From Thermoplasmata archaeon (lineage in GTDB: Archaea > Thermoplasmatota > Thermoplasmata > Thermoplasmatales > GCA-001856825): a stretch of 64,000 nt of DNA. This document shows, piece after piece, positions 8,877 through 16,983 of this stretch (its first letter is position 1; each line of letters starts with the position of its first letter). The notes below the pieces were generated by a model, which worked only from the letters and a program-made list of their open reading frames with translations, was not told where the DNA came from and did no database searches. Location of the stretch: contig JAJYUV010000002.1 of assembly GCA_021792355.1 (NCBI GenBank), positions 581 to 64,580 on the forward strand, written 5' to 3'. A program made the position numbers and the translations under genes.

Positions 8877-9351
8877 TAGTGGACGCTTCTGTCGTCATAA
8901 AGTGGTACGTCGAGGAGGCATATTCAGTACAGGCTTTGAAAATTTTCGAGGACTATAGCGATGGAAAATTGGATCTGTTGTCGGTCCAATTGATGCCGTT
9001 TGAAGTTCTTAACGCTCTTCAATATAATCTTTCCATGGGGGTTCGTGATATAGAGAGAGCCGGAGAGAGTTAATCTAGAGCACAAATAACCTTATTTCCC
9101 ATCTTGGATGGGCTTTATCTTGATTCGGTCAGGTTGCAAATGAATATGTTACACCGATTTACGATTCCTCATACTTGGCTCTCGCTAAGACGTCAGATTG
9201 CAATCTCTGCATTGCAGATGAACAATTTGTCAAGAGAATTGAATCTGACAGGAATCTGAAACTCTTAAACGATATGTGGGACCACACATTGCGCATACAT
9301 CGCTTTTGTCTATTGCTTATGCGCTTAGTTATTGATAAGGTAAGACAATAA
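8855..9351 (+). pseudogene. VapC (PIN-domain) toxin, broken by a stop and a frameshift
   Basis: ATG 8855 begins MAKSSMLVVDASVVIKWYVE, the first PIN motif, and continues through MPFEVLNALQY (second acidic position) to TAA at 9071-9073 after 72 residues. The same frame stays open to about 9120. After a shift, a different frame reads FGQVANEYVTPIYDSSYLAL (third PIN motif YDSS) and CNLCIADEQFVKRIES, reaching TAA 9349-9351. The toxin is therefore interrupted by one nonsense codon and one frameshift, and the adjoining vapB is also interrupted, so the whole module looks dead. Confidence 0.75.
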
Positions 9352-9459
9352 GGCAGAAGTCCCCCCATCGAGAAGTCCGTCAACGGGTTTAGAGCGTTTT
9401 TCATAAGGGAATCGATGAACCCGCTGGGTAGTTTGGATTGTTTCTTTGGAACATATAAC

Positions 9460-10047
9460 CTAATCTAGCCTTCCCTTTAGTCCGTTCAAGACAAAGTCCA
9501 TGAGATTCTTCAATTTCTTCTGGTCGAGCGAGTCCTCCCAGACTTCGTATCTCATTCCTACGAAGTCAGCTATTCCCATTAAGGCGTAAGAGATCATCTC
9601 CGCATCATTCCTATTAAATTCTCCACTATCAAATGCCTTTTCCAACCCCTCAGAATAACCGTTCGAGATACTTGAATAGTACCATTTGAACAGGTCTAGG
9701 TTTAGGTATTCCGACTGCCTGATAATTCTATAGAATCTTCTGTGCTTCTTGACAAAATCGAAGAAAAGCTCGAACCCCTTCCTTTCCGTTTCCTCCCTAG
9801 ACTTCAGGCCCATCGTACCCATCTTGATGGATTTCCGCATTTCATGGTTCAGATTTCGGACAAGTGCTTCGAATATTTCGTATTTAGAGCTGAAGTAGAT
9901 GTAGAAGGTGCCTGAACCCAATCCTGCCTTCTGAGTGATTTCTGCTATGCTGGATTCATAATACCCCTTGTCACCGAACACCTTCTCTGCAGCCCTCAAT
10001 AACTTATCCCGAGTCTTTTGGGCTCTTGCTGATCTAGGAATCATCAT
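9460..10047 (-). CDS. TetR/AcrR-family transcription regulator
   Basis: 195 residues. The N-terminal 50 residues hold the TetR helix-turn-helix (SIAEITQKAGLGSGTFYIYF, about residues 33-52), followed by an all-helical ligand-binding region containing RFYRIIRQSEY. This pattern is frequent in TetR proteins that sense acyl-CoAs (FadR/PsrA-like). It is the last gene of the ten-gene minus-strand cluster and overlaps the MaoC gene by 14 bases, so it is likely translated with the cluster and may control it by feedback. The ligand is inferred from context, probably a CoA thioester or the imported acid. Confidence 0.9.
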   Translation of the reverse strand: MMIPRSARAQKTRDKLLRAAEKVFGDKGYYESSIAEITQKAGLGSGTFYIYFSSKYEIFEALVRNLNHEMRKSIKMGTMGLKSREETERKGFELFFDFVKKHRRFYRIIRQSEYLNLDLFKWYYSSISNGYSEGLEKAFDSGEFNRNDAEMISYALMGIADFVGMRYEVWEDSLDQKKLKNLMDFVLNGLKGRLD

Positions 10048-10459
10048 GCTTCTTTTTCTCCTCCCCGATAATTGCTTCTGCTAATAATAACGGAGAATCA
10101 TTCTTTCTAAGGGTCAGCTCGCAATAATAAAGCAAAAAATCTCCTTTATCTTTCACTTCGTTTACGACCATCTCGGAACAGACAGAATCACCGGGTCTTA
10201 CCGGAGAAAGAAACCTGATCTTGTCAAAACCGTAGAGGAAATATCCACTGATAGATTCAGATATCAGGCCAATCCCTAACGACAATGAAAGAAGCCCGTG
10301 AGCTATTCTACCCTTGAATCTGCTTCTCCTAGCTCTTTCCTCATCCACATGCAGAGGATTGTAATCCATCGTCAGTCCGGCAAACCCATAGATGTGATGA
10401 TCATTCACCGTTATGCACTTTCCAACAATCTTCCTGTTGACTTCCAATCTTTCATCCAT
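10034..10459 (-). CDS. MaoC-like (R)-specific enoyl-CoA hydratase
   Basis: 141 residues from ATG 10459. Longer frames exist, but this start overlaps the ligase stop by eight bases, fits the MaoC family length of about 140, and leaves MDERLEVNRKIVGKCITVND as a normal N-terminus. The hydratase 2 motif is visible: the catalytic Asp and His lie in FAGLTMDYNPLHVDEERA, followed by GRIAHGLLSLSLG. These single hot-dog proteins hydrate 2-enoyl-CoA to (R)-3-hydroxyacyl-CoA. In this cluster it follows the acyl-CoA ligase and the KAS III-like enzyme, fitting a role in processing the CoA ester of an imported acid. Confidence 0.88.
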   Translation of the reverse strand: MDERLEVNRKIVGKCITVNDHHIYGFAGLTMDYNPLHVDEERARRSRFKGRIAHGLLSLSLGIGLISESISGYFLYGFDKIRFLSPVRPGDSVCSEMVVNEVKDKGDFLLYYCELTLRKNDSPLLLAEAIIGEEKKKHDDS

Positions 10460-11912
10460 CAAACCACCTTCTGAGGAGCGTGTAATCTTTTTTCCCCGCT
10501 CCAGTCTTAGGAATGCTATCCACGATTTTGAAATATTTTGGAATCTCGTATTTCGCAATTTTTGTGAATAGCCAATTTTTCATATCTTCTAGATTCAATT
10601 CTCCCCTTACCTCAATGTACGCTATCCCAACTTCCCCCCATTTTTCGTCCGGAACTCCTATCACTGCGCTCTCCACTACGTTAGGATAGCTCTCCAGAAC
10701 CTTCTCCACTTCCGAGGGATAGACGTTCTCACCTCCCGATTTGTACATGAACTTCTTCCTTCCCACAAAATAGTAGAATCCATCTCTATCCCTTCTCAGT
10801 ACATCCCCCGTTCTGACTGAGCCATTTACAACCGTCTCACTGGTCTTTTCTGGTTCTTCAAAATATCCTGAAAATGTGATGGGGCCTCGTACCAGCAGTT
10901 CCCCCTCGTCTGATTCGTTACCCTCCTCATCTATAAGCCTCAGGTCAACGAACAGAGATTTCCTTCCGAGAGAGTAAGGATGAGCTAGATCTTCGTCGCT
11001 GGAATAGAACAGATTCGGTCCAGCCTCCGTTAACCCGTATCCCTGATAAAACTTGATTCGCTTCTTCCTGAACTTTTCTGCAACGTTTTCTGGAGTGGTG
11101 CCGCCTCCACTTTTCACGAACCTAAGAGATGAAAGTTCCGCTCTTTCGAAGTACTCTGACTCCGATATCTGGGCCACCATTGCTGGAACCCCTGAAAAGG
11201 CGGTAACTTTCATTTCCTCTATCGTCCTGAGGACAAGGGATGCATCAAACTTTTCAATCATGATTACACTCCCACCACAAATCAGGAGTGGAATGGTGAG
11301 GACATTCCATCCCCCGGTGTGAAAGAGCGGGTATACCAGAACGGTCTTGTCTCTCTCAGACAGTTTCCATGAAAGTACCGTGTTCAATGCGTTAAAAATT
11401 ATGGCTCTGTTGCTTAGCACCGCACCTTTTGGTTCCCCCGTCGTGCCTCCAGTAAACAGAATCATGGAAGGGGACTCTAAGTCTTGATCTTCTAACTCCA
11501 ATTCATCCTCTTCTTTTCCCTTTTCTATCTCTTCCAGTACTTCTGATCTGATTCCAGCTCTGGCGATAAGTTCTCTGTATCTATAGCTTAGTGAGTCACT
11601 AACCACGATTATCTTTGGAGTGACCTTTGAGACAGTTTCAAGAATCTCTCTGTCCGATAGTCTGATGTTGCTTGGCACCAAGATCGCACCAATCTTTTGG
11701 CACGCAAAATAGAGAATCACAACTGCCGCTTTGCTCTGAGAGATTACTACAACTCTGTCGCCTTTTCTTACTCCCAACTTCATTAGCTTCCTGGCCGAGG
11801 AACTAGAAATCAAATCAACGTCCCTGTATGAGTAACTCCTTCCCCCTAGATCTACTAGCGCAGTCTTTGGACCATACATCGATGAAATAAATGAGGAAAT
11901 ATCAAGAATCAT
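10452..11912 (-). CDS. AMP-forming acyl-CoA synthetase/ligase
   Basis: 486 residues, ANL superfamily. The P-loop LFTGGTTGEPKG is at about 152-163, YQGYGLTEAGPN is the A5 motif, the A8 hinge and swivel region is GRKKFMYKSGGENVYPSEVE, and the C-terminal catalytic lysine lies in PKTGAGKKDY. The enzyme adenylates a carboxylic acid and transfers it to CoA. The length is close to medium-chain and aromatic-acid ligases, but the substrate cannot be read from the sequence. It starts at ATG 11912, three bases after the KAS III-like gene, and overlaps the MaoC gene by eight bases, so it is firmly in the cluster. Confidence 0.92.
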   Translation of the reverse strand: MILDISSFISSMYGPKTALVDLGGRSYSYRDVDLISSSSARKLMKLGVRKGDRVVVISQSKAAVVILYFACQKIGAILVPSNIRLSDREILETVSKVTPKIIVVSDSLSYRYRELIARAGIRSEVLEEIEKGKEEDELELEDQDLESPSMILFTGGTTGEPKGAVLSNRAIIFNALNTVLSWKLSERDKTVLVYPLFHTGGWNVLTIPLLICGGSVIMIEKFDASLVLRTIEEMKVTAFSGVPAMVAQISESEYFERAELSSLRFVKSGGGTTPENVAEKFRKKRIKFYQGYGLTEAGPNLFYSSDEDLAHPYSLGRKSLFVDLRLIDEEGNESDEGELLVRGPITFSGYFEEPEKTSETVVNGSVRTGDVLRRDRDGFYYFVGRKKFMYKSGGENVYPSEVEKVLESYPNVVESAVIGVPDEKWGEVGIAYIEVRGELNLEDMKNWLFTKIAKYEIPKYFKIVDSIPKTGAGKKDYTLLRRWFDG

Positions 11913-11915
11913 CTA

Positions 11916-12932
11916 TCATCCCCATCTGATGACAGTGGACCCCCAGACATAACCCGTCCCTGCCGCCGCGAATACGATATTCCCCCGAAGGAACTTCTCC
12001 TTCTCTATAACCTGATCTAGTGCTATGAACTGGTCGGCAGACTGACTGTGGCCGAATCTGTCGAGATAGAACGATTTTCCTTCCTCTATGTGGAGGGATT
12101 TCAGAATTTGGTGGTGGAACGATGGTTTCATGTGGTTCAAGAAGATTTTACTCAGGTCCTTGGCTTCTATGCCGCTCCTCTTCATGGATCCCTCTATCAC
12201 ACTCTTGAAATTTACCACAGATTTCTCGTTCAATATTGTTTTCATCTCCTCCTTGTCCATCAACCCTTCAAGATATACGGCCCCCTTTTTGCAGTACTCT
12301 GAATAGCAAGGCTCCCTGGCCCCTCCGCCCCTCTCCAGTACGCTGAACGATAGGGACCCGTCACTCATGAAATCTGAGTCCAGGATAGTATTTTCCCCCC
12401 AGTCCCGAGCAACAACTGCTGCGACTCCCGCATCTGCAAAGTTATCCATCCAATTTGTAGACTTATCTTGAGGGTCAACTATGTAGGATTCTTTTGAGGC
12501 TCCCACCAAGAGAATTGCCCTGTGCTCTTTGTCTGATAAAAGTATCTTTTTCGCGAGGTAGAGACCAAACACCATTCCGGTACACATGGATGAAATGTCT
12601 ACTGAAAATGCCTTCCCAATGTCCAGCTTATCCTGGATGTATGTGCTCATCAACCAGACGTGATAATCCTTCCACTGTGAGCCGACGTAGAGTATCATGC
12701 CTATGTCTTCCTTTCCTACTCCCTCTATAGAGGCTCTTTCCAGAGCGCTTCTGGCGGCTTTTATGGCCATCTCGCTTGGCATTTCATTGCGGCCACTCAC
12801 GTGTTTGCTGATCAGACCCTGTTTCTCTCTAACTACATCCACCGGTATATGGTACATGGATGAAATCTCATCTGCAGACTGAATTGTCTTAGGTATGTAA
12901 AGTCCATATGAAACTATTCCAACTTTAACCAA
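11916..12932 (-). CDS. KAS III (FabH)-like thiolase-fold enzyme
   Basis: 338 residues, started at TTG 12932, which overlaps the TAA of the hydrolase gene. The nucleophile Cys117 lies in SSMCTGMVFGL, an active-site His in FLNHMKPSFH, and the third catalytic region reads DRFGHSQSAD, where FabH proteins have an Asn; the equivalent residue here is not obvious. The fold and length match 3-oxoacyl-ACP synthase III and archaeal HMG-CoA-synthase-like proteins. Archaea lack a classical fatty-acid synthase, so a condensing or thioester-exchanging role on CoA substrates within this cluster is more likely than lipid synthesis. A dedicated archaeal HMG-CoA synthase is less likely given the neighbours. Confidence 0.8.
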   Translation of the reverse strand: MVKVGIVSYGLYIPKTIQSADEISSMYHIPVDVVREKQGLISKHVSGRNEMPSEMAIKAARSALERASIEGVGKEDIGMILYVGSQWKDYHVWLMSTYIQDKLDIGKAFSVDISSMCTGMVFGLYLAKKILLSDKEHRAILLVGASKESYIVDPQDKSTNWMDNFADAGVAAVVARDWGENTILDSDFMSDGSLSFSVLERGGGAREPCYSEYCKKGAVYLEGLMDKEEMKTILNEKSVVNFKSVIEGSMKRSGIEAKDLSKIFLNHMKPSFHHQILKSLHIEEGKSFYLDRFGHSQSADQFIALDQVIEKEKFLRGNIVFAAAGTGYVWGSTVIRWG

Positions 12933-13772
12933 TTATCCCACTTCCCTTATGAATGGTGAGTAAGAGTCTTCCTCCACGCTTCTAATGAATGCTTCGACTT
13001 CTCTATTGATCTTTTCTGCCTCCTCAATGAACAAGAGATGGTTCTGGTTCTCGAAGATCAACAGGGAAGATTCTCTTAGTGATTTGTACAGGATGAGACT
13101 GTTGACCCATGGCAATGTCCTGTCCTTCGTTCCGCAGATGATCAAGACTGGGATAGTTAACTCTCTATTTTCAGAGCAGACGTCAAAGTCCCGAGTCGAG
13201 AGGGCCTGATAAACCAGCTGAGTGGGATCCTGGATGAAATTCAGTCTCTCTTCTATAATACTGTCAAACTCCCTCTTCCTATCCTCCACAAATTCCTTAG
13301 TGAGTGCGAGCTTCATCGTTCTGTTAAGCTTGTCTCTGGTACTTTCTCCCTGGACAGCCCTGCTCATTTCGTTCCATGTTTCCTGGGACATCGGGAGCGA
13401 CCGTTTTCCTCCACATGATGTAGATATCAGGATTTCCCCCTTCACACGGTTTTTGGATAGAATTGAGACCTGCTGTGCTATGAATCCTCCCATTGAGACG
13501 CCAAGCACATAAAATTCTCCTATGCCAAGATGATCGAGAACCGCAAGTGCGTCTTCTGCAAACTCCCTTACTGAATAAGGGGAAGTCAAACCGGAGCTTC
13601 TGCCCACGCCTCTGTTGTCTACCAAAATGCACCTGGCCCACTTCTCGAGAGTGGGTAGTTGGTACTTCCACATCCACATAGAATAACCCAGTCCTTCCAT
13701 GAACAGAATTGGAATTCCCTTGCCGTGTTCTTCGTAGTATATGTCATGATCCTTTATCTTTAGAACGCTCAT
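12933..13772 (-). CDS. Alpha/beta hydrolase
   Basis: 279 residues. The nucleophile elbow is GVSMGG (Ser93), the oxyanion region lies near MEGLGYSMWMW, the acid is probably the Asp in ICGTKDRTLPW, and the histidine sits in FENQNHLLFIE. The DNRGVGRSS segment is typical of the esterase, C-C hydrolase and haloperoxidase-like group. The start overlaps the LivF stop by four bases (ATGA), so it is translationally coupled to the transporter. It may cleave an ester or C-C bond of the imported compound or act as a thioesterase; the sequence does not choose between these. Confidence 0.88.
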   Translation of the reverse strand: MSVLKIKDHDIYYEEHGKGIPILFMEGLGYSMWMWKYQLPTLEKWARCILVDNRGVGRSSGLTSPYSVREFAEDALAVLDHLGIGEFYVLGVSMGGFIAQQVSILSKNRVKGEILISTSCGGKRSLPMSQETWNEMSRAVQGESTRDKLNRTMKLALTKEFVEDRKREFDSIIEERLNFIQDPTQLVYQALSTRDFDVCSENRELTIPVLIICGTKDRTLPWVNSLILYKSLRESSLLIFENQNHLLFIEEAEKINREVEAFIRSVEEDSYSPFIREVG

Positions 13773-14497
13773 CCCTTATCCTCTCTCCTTTCCATCTGAC
13801 CAAGGTACGACCTTCTCACTATCTCGTTCTTCATCATATCTTCACTCGATCCACTGGCTACGATCTTTCCTGCCTCAATCAAGTAAACCTTCTTCGCCAG
13901 TGGAACCGTTTCTGAGACGTTTTGCTCTGTAAGCAATACTGGAAGGTTCCGAGAGATAGTCTTTATCTTCACAAGGAGTTCCTTTAACAGTTTCGGATAT
14001 AACCCCGTAGTAGGCTCGTCCATAATTAGGAATTTGGGTTCCGTTACCAGTGCTCTCGCTATCGATAGCATCTGCTGCTGTCCTCCGCTGAGTTTTCCAG
14101 CCATTTTTCCCAGATTCTCCTTCAGGTCAGGAAAGAGTTCCATTACAGAATCGAGTCTCCTCTCAAAGCTTCCATTCTCTTTCGACCCAGCCGACTCTAA
14201 TGCGAATTTTAGATTGTCTAGCACCGTCATTTCTCTGAAGACCCTACCTCTTTCCGGTACAGTAGTTATCCCCCTCCTGAATATGTCAAACGCTTTCTGA
14301 TTCTGTATCTCTGTTCCGTCAAAAAATATCTTCCCCTTCACCGGTCTGAGCGTTCCAGTTATCGATTTAACCAGTGTAGATTTTCCAGCTCCATTTGGTC
14401 CTATGACGAGCGTGATCTCATCTCCGCACGATAGCGAAACATTCTTGAGAACGTTTGAACCATAGTAGCCGGCAGAGAGACCTTCTATGTCAAGCAT
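13769..14497 (-). CDS. livF: Branched-chain-type ABC transporter ATPase LivF
   Basis: 242 residues from ATG 14497 (MLDIEGLSAGYYGSNVLKNV). The longer frame would begin inside livG; this start gives an eight-base overlap and the usual family N-terminus. Walker A is GPNGAGKST, the signature LSGGQQQML, Walker B FLIMDEPTTGL. LivF-type ATPases pair with LivG to drive the LivHM permease. Lower conservation of the periplasmic component means that amino acids, amides, urea or aromatic acids are all possible substrates in this family. The neighbouring CoA-ligase genes favour a carboxylate. Confidence 0.93.
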   Translation of the reverse strand: MLDIEGLSAGYYGSNVLKNVSLSCGDEITLVIGPNGAGKSTLVKSITGTLRPVKGKIFFDGTEIQNQKAFDIFRRGITTVPERGRVFREMTVLDNLKFALESAGSKENGSFERRLDSVMELFPDLKENLGKMAGKLSGGQQQMLSIARALVTEPKFLIMDEPTTGLYPKLLKELLVKIKTISRNLPVLLTEQNVSETVPLAKKVYLIEAGKIVASGSSEDMMKNEIVRRSYLGQMERREDKG

Positions 14498-15182
14498 GGT
14501 TGTCGCCCCCCATATACGCCTCCTGCACCTTCTCGTCCTCAAAGAGTTCTTTCGTCGATCCGTGGAATATCTGAACTCCCCTATCCATCACAACTACGTC
14601 ATCAACGAATGGGAATATTTCGCTCAGTCTGTGTTCCACTATGATCATTTTCACACCTTTAGATTTCAGGGATGAAAGGGTATTTATGACACTCTCTGCC
14701 TCGGTCGTGCTCAGTCCCCCTATCGGTTCATCAAGGAGAAGAAGTTTTGGGTTTGTTGTGAGTGCCTTGGCTACCTCCAGTCTCTTGAGGTTGCCGTGAG
14801 ATAGCTCTGTAGCTTTCTTGTTTTCCAAATCATCGAGACCGGTCGATTTCAGAATTCCATCGATGTCAACCCTTCCCCCTATTCCGCGGAATAGTTCAAG
14901 GTTCTCTCTGACAGTGAGGGAGCCAAAAGGTCTGACCACCTGGAATGTCTTGACTAGTCCAAGCTTGACCCTCTTCCACACCTTTGCTTTTGTCACGTTC
15001 AGGTCATTGAATTCTATCGTCCCGCTGTCTGGGAGCGTGATTCCTGCTATGGTGCTTAACAGAGTAGTCTTTCCCGCACCATTCGGCCCTATGAGGCCAA
15101 GCACGTCCTTTTCTAGAGAGAATGACATCCTGTCGACGGCCCTGTTACCACCCCACGACTTGACTACGGATTCCAGTCTCAA
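14490..15182 (-). CDS. livG: Branched-chain-type ABC transporter ATPase LivG
   Basis: 230 residues, slightly shorter than typical LivG (about 250). Walker A GPNGAGKTT, signature LSHGNLKRLE, Walker B LLLLDEPIGGL, and the switch histidine in IIVEHRLSE are all present. The gene overlaps livM by four bases upstream and livF by eight bases downstream, a compact operon. With LivF it forms the cytoplasmic ATPase heterodimer of the importer. Confidence 0.93.
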   Translation of the reverse strand: MRLESVVKSWGGNRAVDRMSFSLEKDVLGLIGPNGAGKTTLLSTIAGITLPDSGTIEFNDLNVTKAKVWKRVKLGLVKTFQVVRPFGSLTVRENLELFRGIGGRVDIDGILKSTGLDDLENKKATELSHGNLKRLEVAKALTTNPKLLLLDEPIGGLSTTEAESVINTLSSLKSKGVKMIIVEHRLSEIFPFVDDVVVMDRGVQIFHGSTKELFEDEKVQEAYMGGDNHA

Positions 15183-16111
15183 AAGGCTCGTGCAATCACC
15201 CCCACTATTCCACTCCTAAAGAACAACACTAGGACGATTGCAAGCACTGAGAATATTATTAGCGTCATAGAGCCAACGTACAACGAGAGGTACTGAGAAA
15301 GGAGGACTACAATCAATCCTCCTGAAAGTGACCCGGAAATCGACCCCCTTCCTCCAAATATAGCTATGAGCATGGGATATAACAGGAATGTAAATCCAAA
15401 GGTGTCCACTCCAGCGTAGCTGGTAAAGAGTGCATATATTCCGCCGCCAAAGGACACAATACCCATAGCCAGGGAGAATGTGATGACCTTGTACGAGAAG
15501 CTGTTCAGGCCGTTAGAGACCATAGCATCCTCGTCATCCCCTATACCTCTCAGCACTAATCCGAAATGAGAGCGAGAAATAGTATAGAGCAAGAGAGCAA
15601 CTGCAATTGTAATTATGGTAACGATTAAAAGTACCATAGTCTGTGAGCCTGCTATCCTTGGTAGATTGTAGTACCCTATCGTCGGTAATCCGAGAACCGT
15701 CCAGAATGCAAGAATGAAGTCGGTGCCGATCAGTGGCAGGAGAAGTGAGAGAAGAGTGAAGAATGGACCTCTTACCCTCATCGTTGGAATTGAAAACAAC
15801 AAGCCACTTACAGCTCCGAAAAGGAATGCTATCACCAGGAGAAAGGAGACAGGAAGCTTGTACTGGTGATAGAAATAACCCACCGAAAACGCCCCTACCC
15901 CTACGAAGAATGGAAGACCGAAATTTACGTACCCTGTCGTTCCAGAAGAGAAATCCCAGGACAGGGCCATGAGAATGAGTATGAGGGCGAAAATCATGGA
16001 GAAAATTAGATACTGTATTCCTGAGACGATGGAAAATGCCATCACTATCAGGACAACAATGATCGATGTCCATAGAACCCAGGATTTCTTTTCTTTAAAT
16101 CCGAAGCTCAT
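15179..16111 (-). CDS. livM: Branched-chain-type ABC transporter permease LivM
   Basis: 310 residues with eight or more hydrophobic helices. The LivM signature is visible as SSGTTGYVNFGLPFFVGVGA and, in the cytoplasmic coupling region, SRSHFGLVLRGIGDDEDAM. It overlaps livH by 17 bases. It forms the membrane channel together with LivH. Confidence 0.93.
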   Translation of the reverse strand: MSFGFKEKKSWVLWTSIIVVLIVMAFSIVSGIQYLIFSMIFALILILMALSWDFSSGTTGYVNFGLPFFVGVGAFSVGYFYHQYKLPVSFLLVIAFLFGAVSGLLFSIPTMRVRGPFFTLLSLLLPLIGTDFILAFWTVLGLPTIGYYNLPRIAGSQTMVLLIVTIITIAVALLLYTISRSHFGLVLRGIGDDEDAMVSNGLNSFSYKVITFSLAMGIVSFGGGIYALFTSYAGVDTFGFTFLLYPMLIAIFGGRGSISGSLSGGLIVVLLSQYLSLYVGSMTLIIFSVLAIVLVLFFRSGIVGVIARAF

Positions 16112-16973
16112 ACTTCCCTCCCCCTATTCCCCTTGGAAGAACCAAAAGGAATACGATTACCACAAAGAATGCTGTCAGGTCGGATACGTCATACGGAACT
16201 ATGTACAGTATTGTGACCTGGGAGAAGGAAATTATGAAAGCGGCAGGTATAGTAAGTTTCAGCTTTCCTAGCCCGCCAATTATCGATACTGCAAATGCGA
16301 TGACAAAAGGCTCGACCCACATTGTTGGAGTTACTACCTGTACTGGCACGATCAATAGTGCTGCAACGGCGACAATTAGCGTAGAAACTATGAAAATGAG
16401 GAGGTATATCCTCTTGGCCTTTATTCCGAAAAGTTCTGCGGTTTCAAAATCTTCGGAGGTCGCCTTCACCTTCCTTCCAAACGAGGATTTCTCTATCCAC
16501 ACCCATATTCCTATTGTGGCAGCCAGCGCGACTGCAGCAGATAGAATGTACGACAGGCTGATAGAAACCCCAAGAACGTATATCGAAGAGTTGCTAACGA
16601 TGCCGGGAATTATTAGACCGACCTCCCCGCCGAAAAAGTAGGTGTAGACGTATTGGAGCAACAGGGCAGAGAGCAGCATTGCTATCATGAAAATCATTGG
16701 GTCTTTCGCAAATTTTGTCATTACGACAAATATTGCAAGCCCAATTGCCAGTGTGAATAAGACTGCTACTACCGCGGCTACATAATAGTTAAGCGATAAG
16801 CTAACAGCAAACAGATAGACGAAATAAGCGGTCGTCATATACAGTGCGCCGTACGTCAGATTAAGTATCCTAGACACGCCAAACACGAGAGTGAAACCTA
16901 CTGTGAGCAGCGCATAGTTCAGTCCAAAAATGATGCCGTATAAAATAATAGAAAAAATAATAGAAGAAATCAA
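16095..16973 (-). CDS. livH: Branched-chain-type ABC transporter permease LivH
   Basis: 292 residues, about eight membrane helices. The N-terminus YGIIFGLNYALLTVGFTLVF and the LNLTYGALYM segment match the LivH family, and SSFGRKVKATSEDFETAELF is the EAA-like coupling loop. It lies ten bases downstream of the substrate-binding protein gene, giving the order K-H-M-G-F. Confidence 0.93.
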   Translation of the reverse strand: MISSIIFSIILYGIIFGLNYALLTVGFTLVFGVSRILNLTYGALYMTTAYFVYLFAVSLSLNYYVAAVVAVLFTLAIGLAIFVVMTKFAKDPMIFMIAMLLSALLLQYVYTYFFGGEVGLIIPGIVSNSSIYVLGVSISLSYILSAAVALAATIGIWVWIEKSSFGRKVKATSEDFETAELFGIKAKRIYLLIFIVSTLIVAVAALLIVPVQVVTPTMWVEPFVIAFAVSIIGGLGKLKLTIPAAFIISFSQVTILYIVPYDVSDLTAFFVVIVFLLVLPRGIGGGKYELRI

Positions 16974-16983
16974 TCAAATCTCC

